Shown: positions 1 to 14,153, counted from the stretch's first letter. The stretch is DNA of 64,000 nucleotides from Ascidia mentula (GCA_947561715.1 OX387202.1:3162001-3226000); one strand, 5' to 3'. A program made the numbers and translations. Notes: generated by a model from the letters alone, not told the origin.

Positions 1-3000
1 ACAATCCAGGAAAAGAAGAAAGAAATTGTGAATTTAAAAATACATAGAGTGCCCTCTGCAGTTTTAAGTCGTCAAAGTAAGTAACTCCTTTAACAAGTAT
101 CAAAAGCTGAAATTAATGCAGGCAAAATTAAAAGTTGCCTCAGATTATTTATGTGACCCTATATGCTCTGAGGAAAGCATGTCTATATCAGCTCTGTATA
201 GCAGGAAGCAAAAGGTGAATCTCATCACGAGCGATGCAGCATTAACTAATATAAACATAATTTCAAAGAAATTGCACAATCTCAGAGCTGTCTTAAATAA
301 CAAAGAATCGCTGTCCAGATACCAAGACACTGGTGCAAAACTGTAGTTTGAGCACAAGCCGTACAAACAAGTTGCAGACTGCCTTGACAGAATTTTAACA
401 CAGTTTAATGATGTTAGGAATGCCATAATACTCCGTCAAAAACATCCAACTACTGAAGGGCCTGCAGTTCCTACCGACATTTTTTCGAGTCCTTTTCATC
501 TTACATTTAAACATAAGAGTGAAGTTGTAACTTTGTATCGAGCTGAAAGTGACTTTAAATTGGAATTTTATACTTTCAACATTTAAAGGACAGATTAATG
601 TGACCTTAATTCCAATGCTTCTCGGTCAACAACCATGAATGTACGGGAACATTCGACATCATGTTTTTATGTTTGGCTTAAGATGTACAGCACTTAAGAC
701 ACATGTTCAAAATGTCTTTATCAATACTGGGCCAGTGCACCACCGTTCCAGCCAGTTGTTTTATGGGCAGCATGCGAAATGCCCGAGATGCAGAATAACG
801 TAGTTTAGTTGGAACCACGATGAGACCAAAAACAAAGTTCTTCGTGTTCAATCTTTTAACCGAAAGGTAGCAGCTGGGTCTACAATTATCTTTGTTTAAT
901 GAATCAACTCAATATCGACTCTGAAGTTGGAAGCTGCCATCAACTGTTAGTACTCCGAGCTGAAGGCAACGGTTGCCAGAGCATGAAGTTAGATTCTTAA
1001 CGTTATACCCCAAGGGAGGGCAAATTCACACAGTAGGGGACAAGTTACATCACATCAAAATCCAAGTAAGTAGTGGTGATGGACTTAACCCTGAATATAT
1101 TAAAATGGAGGCCATTTTATCCCAAAACCTTCAAATGTGGTTGTTAGTCGTAATGTTGTGTTTTTATTATTCTGGACGCAATGTTAAGTGATCATCAATA
1201 CAGGCAAACTACTTCGAACTTTTGGTAATCTGATAACCGTCATACTCTGGAAAAACAAACTATCGGTAAGACGCCTTCCCGTGCTCCAGCCAGCTTTACA
1301 AAACCAGATACAACAACAACAATCCATTAATATACATGTGTGTGTGAGACCAAATCAACCGATGGGAAAGAGTGTTTGGCAACTTGCTACCTCTGTGCAC
1401 ATCTTTTAGTTTGGACGAAAAGTAAAATTTAGATTATGGCTACCACAGTTTTCGCCTGTGCATCGACGCGCACTATTGTCTTTCTCGTGTTGCGGTTGCC
1501 GCCTCATGAACGGGTGTTTTGGTTGATTGGCCGGTGCAAAGAGTGCTGTGTGTATGACCCGTTAGTCTTGAAATGGGCGTCGTGCTGTATGGTTGTTTTT
1601 AGTGTTGCCAAACAAGTAGTTTGTATTGGAGGGTTTATTGGCGTTCACTGGTATTGTATGTACGTTTTATCGTCGTTTTTAGTTCGTTTATTAAAGAGAC
1701 GCCTATTTAGTGAAACCAGTGTGGGGTATTCTGGCTTTAGTTGGAGAGGCAGCGTTGGGTTGCCGAAATAACTCCGTGACACTACAAATGTTTATATTTT
1801 CAACAAAACTTCATCCACATTTGTAAGTTATACCGGACAACCACCAGGACATGGCGAATTGATAGAAAATGTTCGTGAAGTGTTTGTGGATATATTAAAC
1901 GTTGTATCTTTATTTTGTAACAATGAACGAACATAATAAGTTGTGAAAGTTTAAAATAACTATATTCACGAAAAGGTTTTGTTCTCTGGTCTTACTTAAC
2001 CTGGCCGCCATCAAGTAGCGAAGTGGATTTTGTGTCAACACACCGGTGGCAACTCCATTTGCCCCAAACCACACCACCCACATTCCTTCACGCCTCACTA
2101 CAAACTTGTATTGACTTCACGCTCAGCGCCAACGAAGCATTTCCCCATTTTTTGCAGTTTTGTGTCGTGATCTCAGTTGTGTTGCCACAGTTCTATAGGA
2201 TGTTAAGTGATTGTAGTCATCTTATTAACATTTAACATGACATGAAAGAGTTTATTGTTTGGTATCTGAATAATTGCGTGTGCAAGAGTTTGTGTCAAGG
2301 AAGGTGATTAGGAGGAAAAGCAACGCATAAGTTCTTTAACATTAGCGATCGTTTATCCATCTTCTTCCAGTTTTTTACATATTGAGTTGATTCATCTCAA
2401 TTGAGTGCCAACCATTGGTTTTCAGCTAAATTTAATGTGCATAAATTACATTAAGTTCAACTGCGTCTTGTTCCATTACCAACCCAAACACAGCGGTCAC
2501 AGAAAGCCAGAATTAATGTAGAAATTTATGAACTCTGGTAAACGAACGCACGCACAGATATATGAAAAACCGACTTCCCTTGACTGGATGTATTTTGACA
2601 CGCCGTGTTTCTGATCGCTCCTATTAATGACGTCATTCATTACGCCAGGTCTGATTGCTTGGTCGGAAATTCAAAGGTTTCCAGCAACTTCGAGAAGATA
2701 TATAGCAAGTCACAGTTGCGTCGTGATTACTGCTTGGAGTTTGCTCGGGTCTGTGTAGTTGGAAACGCAACGTTATCAAGTTCAGATCAAGCTTGAATTG
2801 CTACTGAACGTGGTTAAATGTCACTTATGTCGTGCTTAGACAAATTATGACTGGTAGAGTTGAAGGTGAAACAAAGATTAAACCAAGTAGAGATGCCAGA
2901 TGTATTTTGCGATAGATAACTCGCATGCAAAACACGCTTACAAAGATATGTTTGTTTCTTTGTTTTCAGAAAACAAATATCATAAACGAATATCCTTGAC

Positions 3001-3273
3001 AGTAACGTAACATTGGTTAACAGTTTAAGGTTGTATTTTGCGTAACTTTGCTTTAAATTCGACATTAATCATTTGCATTATTATTATATTTGTTTCAACT
3101 ACGCAGCATAAATGTGTGTTGATATTCTCCAGCAAATCTCAGTAAATCTTTTGTAATTTACATGTAGTTGTTAATAAGGTAATATTTGTGTAAATTTAAC
3201 GTTGACGTTTGCTTTGTTAATTTTCATGTGATGACTGGGAAACTATTTACAGATTTTCAAAGTCAAGCTTGTG
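1..3273. other. Region upstream of the first FReD gene, no recognised gene
   Basis: I recognise no gene here. Two stretches are open enough to mention. A plus-strand reading frame at 116-343 (76 codons, polar, coil-like) is followed by more open sequence to about 590, but it matches no family I know. A plus-strand frame at 1436-1771 (111 codons) is rich in Cys, Val and Leu and starts with an ATG, yet it has no domain I can name and its composition looks like chance. The last 200 bases before 3274 are AT-rich and could hold the promoter and 5' leader of the next gene. A poly-T tract is absent, and I see no tRNA or rRNA gene. Confidence 0.4.
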
Positions 3274-6011
3274 ATGAAGTTAATTTTGTTTAGTTTTTTA
3301 TTTGTCGGACATCTTGCCATAACCCACGAACAACAAGTATGCAGAGTTGTTTGTGACGGACAAGAACAAGGATCAGAGATAGAACATTCCGGCTTGAAAG
3401 GTGCCAGAGGAGAGACTGGAAGACCAGGAAAGATGGGACCACGTGGACCTCAAGGTCGTCGAGGTCGAAAGGGAGACCAAGGAGCAGTGGCTGGCAAAGA
3501 AGATTTACTGAGACTTGTTACCGGTATGCGATCTTTTCTAAACATTTTTCGGCATAATTTATTGTTTAGTGGGTATAGGGAAACTTGTAAAACTCTACCA
3601 CCATATTTGACAGGGCAGAAAAGATAAATATTTGATACAAACGAAGCCGTACAACAAATCACCTACACGGTGAACTGTCATAAAATCACAATAAGTAAAT
3701 TCATCAAATTTTTTTTTACAGAGTTGTCGAACAGAGTGGATCAACTGCAAGGTCAACTGAGTAACACATCTAACAGTTGAGTTTTGTTTTACTTTATTTA
3801 AATATAAATCTCACACACGTGTCAAATTCCAAAAACCTTTGCCCGTAACTCACGTCATGACTCGCTTCTGCCCCTAGTGGTGTGGATACCCGCGTGTTCA
3901 CTAATCACGTATAGTGTGCTAAGGAAAGACGGTTCCTCCACAAACTATTTACAAACCAATTGTCTTGGCCCGATTTTGTCTTTCTTTGTCGGGAATATTA
4001 TGTAATTAATTGATCAGCATCGAACGATGTGACATAACGAGCGGTTACGTGTGTTGGCAAACTAAACATATACGTCGAATAAGAGAGGGTTCCATCTGGC
4101 ACCGGTATATTCTGGTCATAATGCAAGTCGTGCAAATATTGTGGGGTTCTCAACGCCTACTTGCGTGTGAATAAGTTGAACTCAATAGTTTAGCTGATGT
4201 AATAAGTTTTAACCGTCTGCAGATCTCCAGAATCTCATATACACTGTTTTGCCGGTTTCCTGTAAAACTTCATATCTTGAAGGTAAGGTCCAACATCTCA
4301 CATCTGGAGAAGAAGTTTTCTGTGAAGATGGCTGGCAGGTATACATACTGTGGTAAATAATACTAACACAGGGATGGGCAATCCTTGGCACCAGCGCTAA
4401 ATTGGGTAAGCGAGGTGATCATGCACGCCAAGTAATTTACGATTTCCCACAACAATACTTAACCATACGCCCGGGATTGTGTTGTTTATAAAGGTCAGGA
4501 AATTACACATGAAAGTGAAAAGTCATATATTGACATGGAGGTCATCTTACTTTTTTAGAACTGTTTACCTAAAGTCTGTGTCAAGAGTTGTAATTGATAA
4601 ATACCAGGTGTTCCAGCGTCGTTATGATGGATTTGTGAGTTTCCATAGAGATTGGGTGGATTACAAGAACGGGTTTGGGGATCTATCAACAGATTTTTGG
4701 ATGGGTTTGTATTCCAATAAAGCAATCATTAACGTCTCACAAGTTTTATACAAATATATGGTGTAAAACTTTGAATAATAGTTTGTTGTAAGTTGAATGC
4801 ATTTACTCAAAATGTACTGACAGGGTGTTATAAATTTTATGCACCAAGCAAAACGTTTCAACACGCCACGTAACAATCCTAGAGTCAATATAGCTGGATC
4901 AGTCAATCCAATATAAATTCCAGTGTATTCAGCAATATAACGACAACGAACAATTTTTTTCAGGTTTGGAGAAACTGCATCAAATCACCAGTGCGTCCAC
5001 TAGATGTCGCCTTCGTGTTGACCTTCAGGACTTTTCCGGAGGTCAAGGTTTTGCCGAGTATAGGTAAGACTATGACGTATTTAACGTTTTCAATTTAATC
5101 CATTTATACCAACGATAATTTACCCGATGCTGCTAGGTCGACAATTGGTGGCATCAACTTAGTCAATATTAGTGTTGTGTCCCGCATCGATATATAGGAC
5201 AAAAAGATTATTTTATTCTCAAGCTAACACTCATGCTTACTCCAGTGTTTGAAATTTAAATTTTCTACCCAATATGCTTGGCTTTCAATGTTTTAAATGA
5301 GGGTACAAAAACAACAACATGACCATAAGCAACAAGCCAATGTAAATGCATTGATTCAAAATAAACAATTTTCCGTTAGTATTTAAATTACTTCGCATTA
5401 AATTGAAAATTATGACATTGTTGTTTTCAGTAATTTCAGCATTGGCGATGAAGGAAGTTCTTACACGATTACTATATCCGGGTATTCGGGGAATATCGGA
5501 GATTCCATGAGTGGGTCGCAGAGTCTAAACGGGATGAGATTTTCAACACGCAACAGAGACCATGATACGTGAGTAATAATGATACAACGTGTCTGATTAT
5601 ATTGCTGTTTTACTAAAGAAGGAAAGGGAGATGTTTTGAAAACATTGAAATGCATTTCCTCAAAGTTGATTTTCGTTGACATAGTTAACCGCCTACCCTA
5701 CATCAACAATTGTAAAAATCAATTGCTCTGAAATAGGGGGTTGCGTTAAAGCTTTAGTCAAACACAAGTTTTAACTGAGTTTAAATAAGTTGTAACACAG
5801 AGTTGTTGACAAACAACTTAATTATAATTGCAGGTGGGGAGATAATTGTGCTAATCATGGTGGAGGTTGGTGGTATCGTCAATGTTCAAGCGCCCTCCTC
5901 AATGGTCCGTGGCCGAGAACTTCTACTAGTCGGAACTCTATGAGTTGGATGACCTGGAAGGACGGTTATGGAAAGATTAGCAAGTCGAAGATGAAAGTGA
6001 AATGCGAATGA
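3274..6011 (+). CDS. A1: secreted collagen-like, fibrinogen-domain lectin (7 exons, about 310 aa)
   Basis: Exons: 3274-3523, 3722-3775, 4223-4338, 4608-4704, 4964-5063, 5431-5568, 5834-6011. All have GT-AG borders and the phases join (1,1,0,1,2,2). The start ATG gives a signal peptide ([20 protein letters not shown]), a VCRVVC cysteine pair, then 11 Gly-X-Y triplets from [10 protein letters not shown] to GDQGAV. Exon 2 is a 54-bp coil exon ([10 protein letters not shown]). Exons 3-7 form a FReD starting PVSCKTS; landmarks are [42 protein letters not shown] and the C-terminal MKVKCE. The usual calcium-site aspartates are partly replaced (NRDHD). In known ficolins such a domain binds acetylated sugars outside the cell and the collagen part makes trimers; both roles are inferred here. 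The domain differs clearly from the B genes, so A is its own subfamily. Confidence 0.85.
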
Positions 6012-6479
6012 ATGTTGGGGAGGTTTAAAGTGACGGAAATTAACATTGTGTCGTTAGTTGGCAACATTGTGATGATTTAGAATTATTTACAGACATTGAA
6101 AATACTTTTACCTGTTTTGAAAATGGCTTCAAGTCGCAAATACGAAAACCATTTTATCAAACCGTATTTAATCCACAAATCATTTTTTTGTGTTAAAAGC
6201 AAAAACTATACATTTGCATTATTGTTATTGTCATGGTATTATTACCAAAGCATTCCGTGCGTTTCGCCTACCACTTTTTTCACAGAATTGTGTAAACGTG
6301 TCAATTAGATATTGACAACATATTCCGTTTTATTATTCTTTATATATCATGTCGTTGTTGTAATATCGCATGCAACCGTTTCCATGCTTTATGTTGATAA
6401 TCCTTGTAAATATAAACATTGATCCATCAGATTTGACAGTTCAGTTTGGCTTTCTCTGATAAAACCCAAAAATGCATTG
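6012..6479. other. A1 3' flank, no gene
   Basis: AT-rich sequence following the A1 stop. The first 40 bases (TGTTGGGGAGGTTTAAAGTGACG) are closely matched after the A2 and A3 stops, so they are probably 3' UTR. No other gene is visible. Confidence 0.5.
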
Positions 6480-6960
6480 ACGCCAATTTACAGCGCCCAG
6501 TTTTCCCAATGAACAACCGCTGCATCCACGGCAGGGAATGCTGCACATCCACACCCTGGTGTCGAGCTTATCAGGCGCTTTAACGTTTCCGAAAGTCCAA
6601 AAACCTACCTCAAGAGTCGAATGGAAAAGTTACGACTTTACATGGGACTTCAACACAATATATTGTCATAACATTATGAACTGTTGTCATTGATACACAG
6701 ACAAAACATGCTGATGATTGATAATAAAACAAACATGGTGAACTTTTCAACCTGAACTTTGATCTAACGCGGAGTTGCCACCACCGAGTTGCAAAAGGCC
6801 TACGTCATATGGCTTACGGCTGAAGCCAGACATTGGAGCCACGCGGTTAACCGAAAGCAAACGCAAAGGCTCGTTTGCAAAACACCGATGAATAAACATG
6901 AGGAAAGGCCTCAGACCTGGTGTAGATTCACAAACCGGAATCCCCGGCCATAAAAACACA
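6480..6960 (-). mobile_element. Penelope-like element relic, GIY-YIG endonuclease end
   Basis: This stretch matches 13120-13600 and 51040-51500. Read on the minus strand, the better copies give a VYIGKTGRLLKTRLK-type segment, the start of the GIY-YIG endonuclease that Penelope-like elements carry at their C-terminus. This copy is more decayed and only the family resemblance is left. It sits between A1 and B1. Confidence 0.55.
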
Positions 6961-7286
6961 ACATGCAGAAAAATCAAACATTCTAAATTAATTGGTGGCG
7001 TGAAAAATGTTTCGCAGAACTAATTCAGGTAAGATGTAACTGATCACAAAACATGCTCCAGAGCATCACTGGTCTGTAACAAATAGTTTTGCGGTGGCTG
7101 TTGTTTAGTTGAATTGTAAGAAGGTGTGTTAGTAATAATACACAGTAAGTGTCAATGCAGAAATGGCAAGGATCGATGAGCCCAATTTAAACAACTTCCA
7201 GCCATGCGACCTGAATGAAATTCTTTATTCTGTTGAACAAATTTCAAACCACCAATGTCGTCAGTAAATAATATTAAGGGTTAGTG

Positions 7287-7506
7287 CATTGATTCCCAAC
7301 CTTTTTGTGGTTCCTTCCCATTTGGGGGTAAAACAATTTCGACGCGTACCACTTAGTTGATTGTTACAAAGTAACCTAGGGGATGAAGTAACAAATATTT
7401 TGAGATCACTTACGATTTTTTCAATTCAAACTAGATCCGAAAATTACGGAATGGTGCTCGCGTACCACCTGGAATGCGGTCGCGTACCACTGGTTGGGAA
7501 ACACTG
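7287..7506. mobile_element. hAT-type MITE (220 bp)
   Basis: Ends are inverted: CATTGATTCCCAACC on the left (CAGTG in the sister copy) and GGTTGGGAAACACTG on the right. It is flanked by an 8-bp near-identical direct repeat, GGTTAGTG and GGTTAATG. TIRs of the CAGTG-TTCCCAACC type with 8-bp target duplications are the hallmark of hAT elements. There is no room for a transposase. Confidence 0.75.
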
Positions 7507-7514
7507 GGTTAATG

Positions 7515-7660
7515 GCATCGCAACCAAGCTTGAACAGCCATTTTTCCGACCAGTCGTAGCGATATTTGAAAAAATCAAGTTGTCGGTGATATTTTCACTC
7601 ACGATCATGAGCTAATCAGGACCAACGTTCTTCCGACTAAGCTGAGGTAGCGTACTTGTT
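7515..7660 (-). mobile_element. tRNA-derived SINE, copy 1
   Basis: Reverse-complement sequence resembles the 5' part of a tRNA-derived SINE. In the better copy at 48010-48160 the minus strand shows an A box (TGGCTGAGTCGG) and a B box (GAGTTCAAACATC) about 40 bases apart. The copy here has drifted in both boxes. It immediately follows the hAT MITE. Confidence 0.6.
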
Positions 7661-8409
7661 TTCCGGGATATTGTGGCCAAGTTACACTAGTGCGAAAGCG
7701 CACAACTCGCCAGGCGACACTTTCATATACATAGGTGTTATGTAATTATATAGTTTTGTGTCCTAAAGTTGACCTAACAAAACGGCGCTTCAGATACCAC
7801 GTGTAATCAGCGTGCAATGCGACTTACGCCCGTGGATTTACTGCGCACCTCAGTATTTAATTATTGCGTTCCTGGCCTTATTTGCGTCTTGGCTTTGGCT
7901 ATAAAACCTGCGCAACCTTTTGTTCCAATACACTTGAACTGTTTGTGACTCAAGAATACAACAATAGGGAATCTGCATCACCGTTATCAGGCAACACATG
8001 AGTTTTATATGATATAGCATGACAAGCCAGGATCGCCCCACTGCGCAGGCTAATTGATGTACATTTAAAATTACATAAATAGATATTTGGAAGAAAATAC
8101 ACTTTAATTACTGCAGATAGCCAGTATACTGAGACGAGGTAAAACTCACTTTAAATCTGAGATATTTCTTCATTTAAGATTGGTTACGATAACGCCTCAG
8201 GATATTTATCGCTGTGAAACGTACCTGGCCAGTCGTGCAGCAAATCACATAGGAATTTAATGCCGCAATCGACTAATATGTTCATGAAACTGCAAGCAAT
8301 CCAATAAGTAGAATTCCCCACCATAAAAGGAAATGTCAAATGTCAGATAACATCGCAGATAATTCTATAAAGCTGGGTTTGTTGCACATTATCGCCATTA
8401 CGCTTATGT

Positions 8410-8426
8410 TGTGTCAATGTTTCCAG
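8410..8426 (+). promoter_or_regulatory. Candidate splice acceptor just upstream of the B1 start
   Basis: GTGTCAATGTTTCCAG lies about 22 bases before the first ATG and is kept in all B copies. Tunicates often add a spliced leader to mRNA 5' ends at such unpaired acceptors; it could equally be the acceptor of an ordinary 5' UTR intron. It would remove the upstream ATG at 8340 from the mature message. Confidence 0.4.
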
Positions 8427-8448
8427 AGACGATTTGCAAGACAATTAT

Positions 8449-10093
<1,645 letters not shown>

Positions 10094-10312
10094 TTTATAT
10101 GTTTTTGTGTTAAAGTGATGTGTAAATATTAATTGATGAACGATTTTTCTGCGTAATCAAATTGTTTAAAAAATTTTCCGGATCATTTTCAATTATGAAC
10201 TACAACCTTTGAGTTGATTTAATAATGGTTGTTTGTAATAATTTTCCTTTACATCCCTTTCTCCTATAGAAGTTTCTCTGCGGTGCAACTCTAAATTTAT
10301 TTGTTACTGGAC

Positions 10313-10318
10313 AATAAA
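10313..10318 (+). other. Poly(A) signal of B1
   Basis: AATAAA about 220 bases after the stop. The same hexamer stands at the same place after B2 (17153), B4 (50343), B5 (56385) and B6 (63281). In B3 it reads AATGAA. Confidence 0.7.
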
Positions 10319-10744
10319 ATCCCCTGTACATGACGTTAGCTTGATGCCAAATATACCTGAACGTTTTGTTTAACCCTTTAAGCCCCGCAATCACTTTTTA
10401 AAAATTAAAAAATTTTGAAAAAAAATTTTGCTTAAGTTCAGGTACCTATAACTTTATTTCTACAAACGCTAGACTAAAAATTTCAACACAAAAATGATAG
10501 GAAAATTCATACTCTACACAATCATCGCTTTTCCAGTTCAATAACTCCATGTTTTCGTGTAGTTATAGCTAAAAATACAACCACCCCTACTAAAACAGCT
10601 TTCAAGCCATAGTACCCTTTATAAAAACGTCCATAACTCCCGAAATTGTGCGAATTTTAAAATAATTCGACTGTTGCCTGAATCCATGTGAACAGCAAGA
10701 CGCAATGAAGCGAAAAAAACGGATCGCTACATTTGAAATTTGGA

Positions 10745-11180
10745 AAAAATACTTACGTAGACAAGTCAGGTAAGACTCGCCTTTTTCTCGTCTCTCTCTC
10801 TCAGACTTGGTAGAGAAGTTGGGTATTAGACTAGGCAGGTAAGACTCCCCTTTTTCTTGTCTCTCTCTTTCTCTCTTAGACTTACGTAGACAAGTCGGGT
10901 ATGGTTTGGTGGGAACGTATTAGTCGTAGGACTCCAAAACGTTTCTTGTTGCAAAAATAAACCTTTGTCTATGACGTGCAAACTACTAAACATTTGTTTG
11001 TAGTGGTTTACTTTCAAGAAAATGAGTTAAACACATGTAAGTTTCCGCCAAACATGTTAGAGAGAGAAAGACGAGAAAAAAGCAAGTCCTACCTGACTTG
11101 TCTACGTGAGAGAAAGAGAGAGACGAGAAAAAGGCGAGTCTTACCTGACTTGTCTACGTAAGTATTTTTTCCTTGAAATT
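10745..11180. repeat. Long inverted repeat (fold-back) inside the TIR element
   Basis: About 55 bases starting AATACTTACGTAGACAAGTC return in inverted form at the right side, ending GACTTGTCTACGTAAGTATT. The arms include a CT-rich/GA-rich stretch (CTCGTCTCTCTCTC and its complement). Extra shorter copies of the arm unit lie inside at about 10835-10900. It could fold into a long hairpin and may be a MITE nested in the larger element. Confidence 0.75.
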
Positions 11181-11904
11181 TTTGAGCGACGGTGCGGTCT
11201 AGTAAACTGAAATTTTAGAGAGTTATTTTGGTATAAGTTATATATATATTGTTAGTTGTTGCTTGTAAAAAGGCTTGTAAGCTTTGTTACACAGCTCAGA
11301 CGTTTGCTAACTGATAGCAGATGAATTTGACAGCACTTCTAAAAAAAAATTTTTGTTTGTTTGTTTATGTGTTCAACTGGTAGTGTATGTCAGCAAGTTG
11401 ATGAAAAAAAGGCATAACATCAATATATATTGATAATTAAATAGACAAGCCTTCTGCCAGTGCATATAAAGCTTTTCCATGAAATAACAGAGACAATGTA
11501 TAAAAAAGACAAGGAAAAAATCAGCTGTATGAAATTGAAGCTACCCCATTTACTGGATGACGCCCACAGCCACGCCCACAACTGTTTGATTCTTGAACAA
11601 ATAGCATGAATATATGAATTGCATATTTGCATGAATTCCATATATATATGATGCTTTGATACCAAATTATGCATCAGGGATGTTGCAGAGGTGACTGTAA
11701 CATCACCAAATCACCATCATTGAACTTTTTGTGGATATGTTTTGGATATACCCTTCGAAAACCATTGGTTATTGTTATGCAGAGGAAAGAATTACTCAAT
11801 GTTGGTTTATGTATTTGGCCATGCTTTAGAGATTATCACATTAGTCAATAATGTTTGGTTTCAATTGTGTTCAACGTAAATACAAAGCAAAACAAATTGT
11901 TATC

Positions 11905-12284
11905 TCCAAATTTGCATGTAAATATATAGTCATTGTGATGTCATAGGATGCTAAAAAACACACCATTAGAAAGGTGAGACCTTCCTCTACAATTCTTATG
12001 CAGATCATTACCAGGTACAACTTACAGATAAAAAGTTATTAGGCAAGGTATGCAATGATACCAAAAATTTTTTGGCTAATTTTTCCATACATCTGGATTT
12101 GCATGTAAATATATAGTCATTGTGACGTCATACAGCGAAAAAAAAACACACCATCGGAAAGATCAGACCTTCCTCCACAATTCTTACGAAGATCATTTCT
12201 AGTTACAACGTACAGATAATAAGTTATTAGACAAAGTATGCAGTGACATCACTAAAACTTTTCTGCATATTTTTCCAAAAATTT
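11905..12284 (+). repeat. Two tandem copies of a unit of about 187 bp
   Basis: Both copies begin TTTGCATGTAAATATATAGT, continue with a CATTGTGA-GTCAT segment and an ACACACCAT-GAAAG segment, and end near TTTTTCCA. They differ at many scattered bases, so the duplication is not very recent. They are part of the 2.1-kb TIR element. Confidence 0.7.
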
Positions 12285-12494
12285 GGTTTCAAACAATGAC
12301 AATTTACCAAAAAAGTTCAAATACAAAGGTACAACTTTGTTATGTTTATGTGAAACTACAGCCCTTGCGCCTTCCGTTGGTAAAAACCTCAAGTCGTTAC
12401 GCGCACTACAGCGTGAGATATGCCCGAAAGAAAAAAGGCGCTCTGCTGTCTGGCCAAAGCCAATACATTGGCTTGGTGGGGCTTAAAGGGCAGT

Positions 12495-13600
12495 TTGTGT
12501 TCGAGTAAAAACAATATGTTTAATTAACTTACATGAGATTACCTGGGTTGTCTCCAAATCCTTGATATTTGCAACAGTTGCATATAGTTTACAATACAGA
12601 GTCGAATGGTCACAAAGACAAAGCCATAGCAGTGCTAGCGGACAGACATTTAATTCATCATTAACGTTAGGTGGCAGCAGAAAGATGGTATGGCGGCGTG
12701 CACTGGCATTCATTTACAATGCACACAAATCATTAAAATGATATTTCCCACACAGTTGGGACAAGAGTACGATAAAAAGTAATGAAGAACGATAAGGAAA
12801 AGCGTGGGCGAACACATCTGCATTACAATATCGGCAACCACCGGTTATCATTGTTATTGGTGTAAACGAGGAGCAAGGGCAGAATTGCTTAGCAAGTGTC
12901 GGTACAGCACTAGGGGAAACATGGTTTGTTTTTTATCATTGGGTGATGACGCCTCCGCATTTATGTTAAACAAAAAACATTCTCTTGATCTGTCAGATTC
13001 GCGGTCCAAAATCACCGTGATTTTGAAGTCCACTGTGTGTTCCGTTTCGGTCGCATGACGAGAGAGAGCCGTTTTTTCTTAATGTTTGTTCACTTCCCGT
13101 TACTGTTTCTTCAACCTCGTTTTAAGCAAACGGCCAGTTTTCCCAATGTACACAAGCCGCTGCACCCACCACAGGGAATGTTGCACATCCACACCCTGGG
13201 TTCGAGCTTATTAGGCAATGTCGAAAAACCTACTGCAAGAGTCGAATGGAAGAGATACGACTTAACAGGGGACTTCAACACAATATATTGTCATAACATT
13301 ATGAAATGTTGTCATTCATGCACAGACAAAACATGCTGATGATTGATAATAAATTTCCTGAACAAACATAGTGAACTTTTCAACCTGAACTTTGATCTAA
13401 CGCGGAGTTGCCACCACCGACTTGCAAACGCCCTACGTCATATGGCTTACGGCTGAAGCCAGACATTGGAACCACGCGGTTAACAGAAAGCAAACGCAAA
13501 GGCTCGTTTACAAAACACCGATAAATAAACATGAGGAAAGGCCTCAGACCTGGTGTTGATTCACAAATCGACGTCGGTATCTACGGCCATAAAAACACAA
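12495..13600 (-). mobile_element. Penelope-like element fragment with GIY-YIG segment
   Basis: Read on the minus strand, about 13170 downwards gives VYIGKTGRLLKTRLKKQ, then ASSPND and a short tail, matching the end of a Penelope-type endonuclease. It is interrupted and lacks reverse transcriptase. The same sequence follows B4 (50400-51500), which places it in the flanks of the B gene block. Confidence 0.6.
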
Positions 13601-13925
13601 CATGCAGGAAAATCAATCATTCTAAATTAATTGGTGGCGTGGAAAATGTTTCGCATAACTAATTCAGGCAGGATGTGACTAATCACAAAACATGCTCCAG
13701 AGCATCACTGGTCTGTAACAAATAGTTTTGCGGTGGCTGTTGTTTAGTTGAATTGTAAGAAGGTGTGTTAGTAATAATACACAGTAAGTGTCAATGCAGA
13801 AATGGCAAGGATCGATATGCCCAATTTAAACAACTTCCAGCCATGCGACCTGAATGAAATTCTTTATTCTGTTGAACAAATTTCAAACCACCAATGTCGT
13901 CAGTAAATAATATTAAGGGTTAGTG

Positions 13926-14145
13926 CAGTGATTCCCAACCTTTTTATGGTTCCTTCCCATTTGGGGGTAAAACAATTTCGACGCGTACCACTTAGTTGAT
14001 TGTTACAAAGTAACCTAGGGGATGAAGTAACAAATATTTTGAGATCACTTACGATTTTTTCAATTCAAACTAGATCCGAAAATCACGGAATGGTGCTCGC
14101 GTACCACCTGGAATGCGGTCGCGTACCACTGGTTGGGAAACACTG
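13926..14145. mobile_element. hAT-type MITE, second copy
   Basis: CAGTGATTCCCAACC and GGTTGGGAAACACTG form the ends; flanks GGTTAGTG and GGTTAATG. It is nearly identical to the copy before B1 and came with the duplication of the upstream block. Confidence 0.75.
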
Positions 14146-14153
14146 GGTTAATG

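Larger units (their letters stand above)
6890..8340. repeat. B-gene upstream block (about 1.4 kb, repeated)
   Basis: The sequence before B1 recurs almost unchanged before B2 (13550-14979) and, more diverged and with one insertion, before B6 (59330-61200). Shorter parts lie before B3 (31320-31703), B4 (48180-48820) and B5 (54380-54580). It contains one hAT-type MITE and one SINE at the same positions, so these were present before the B genes multiplied. The last 250 bases, from about CTCACTTTAAATCTGAGATA to the start codon, are kept in all six copies and are the best candidate for a shared promoter and leader. Confidence 0.8.
10374..12490. mobile_element. DNA transposon with 13-bp TIRs (2.1 kb, no transposase seen)
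   Basis: Left end CCCTTTAAGCCCC (10374-10386) and right end GGGGCTTAAAGGG (12478-12490) are perfect inverted repeats. A TTAA directly precedes the left end. The sequence after B4 and B5 (GTTTAATGGCAGGCAGTTTG) shows what the site looks like without the insert. CCC-starting ends next to TTAA suggest the piggyBac superfamily, but TTAA is not present on the right side, so the assignment is tentative. No long reading frame is present; the inside is AT-rich with a fold-back structure and a tandem repeat. Confidence 0.65.

Noticed and set aside
1436-1771. 111-codon ORF as a membrane protein gene
   Set aside because: Hydrophobic but without a family match, a conserved copy or a splice context; composition looks like chance translation of T- and G-rich sequence.
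7361-7615. 84-codon ORF repeated before B1 and B2 and, shorter, before B6
   Set aside because: It runs across the hAT MITE and the SINE, and its C-terminal part appears wherever the SINE does.
13037-13339. 100-codon plus-strand ORF (also at 50957)
   Set aside because: It is the opposite-strand shadow of a Penelope endonuclease fragment; conservation comes from duplication.
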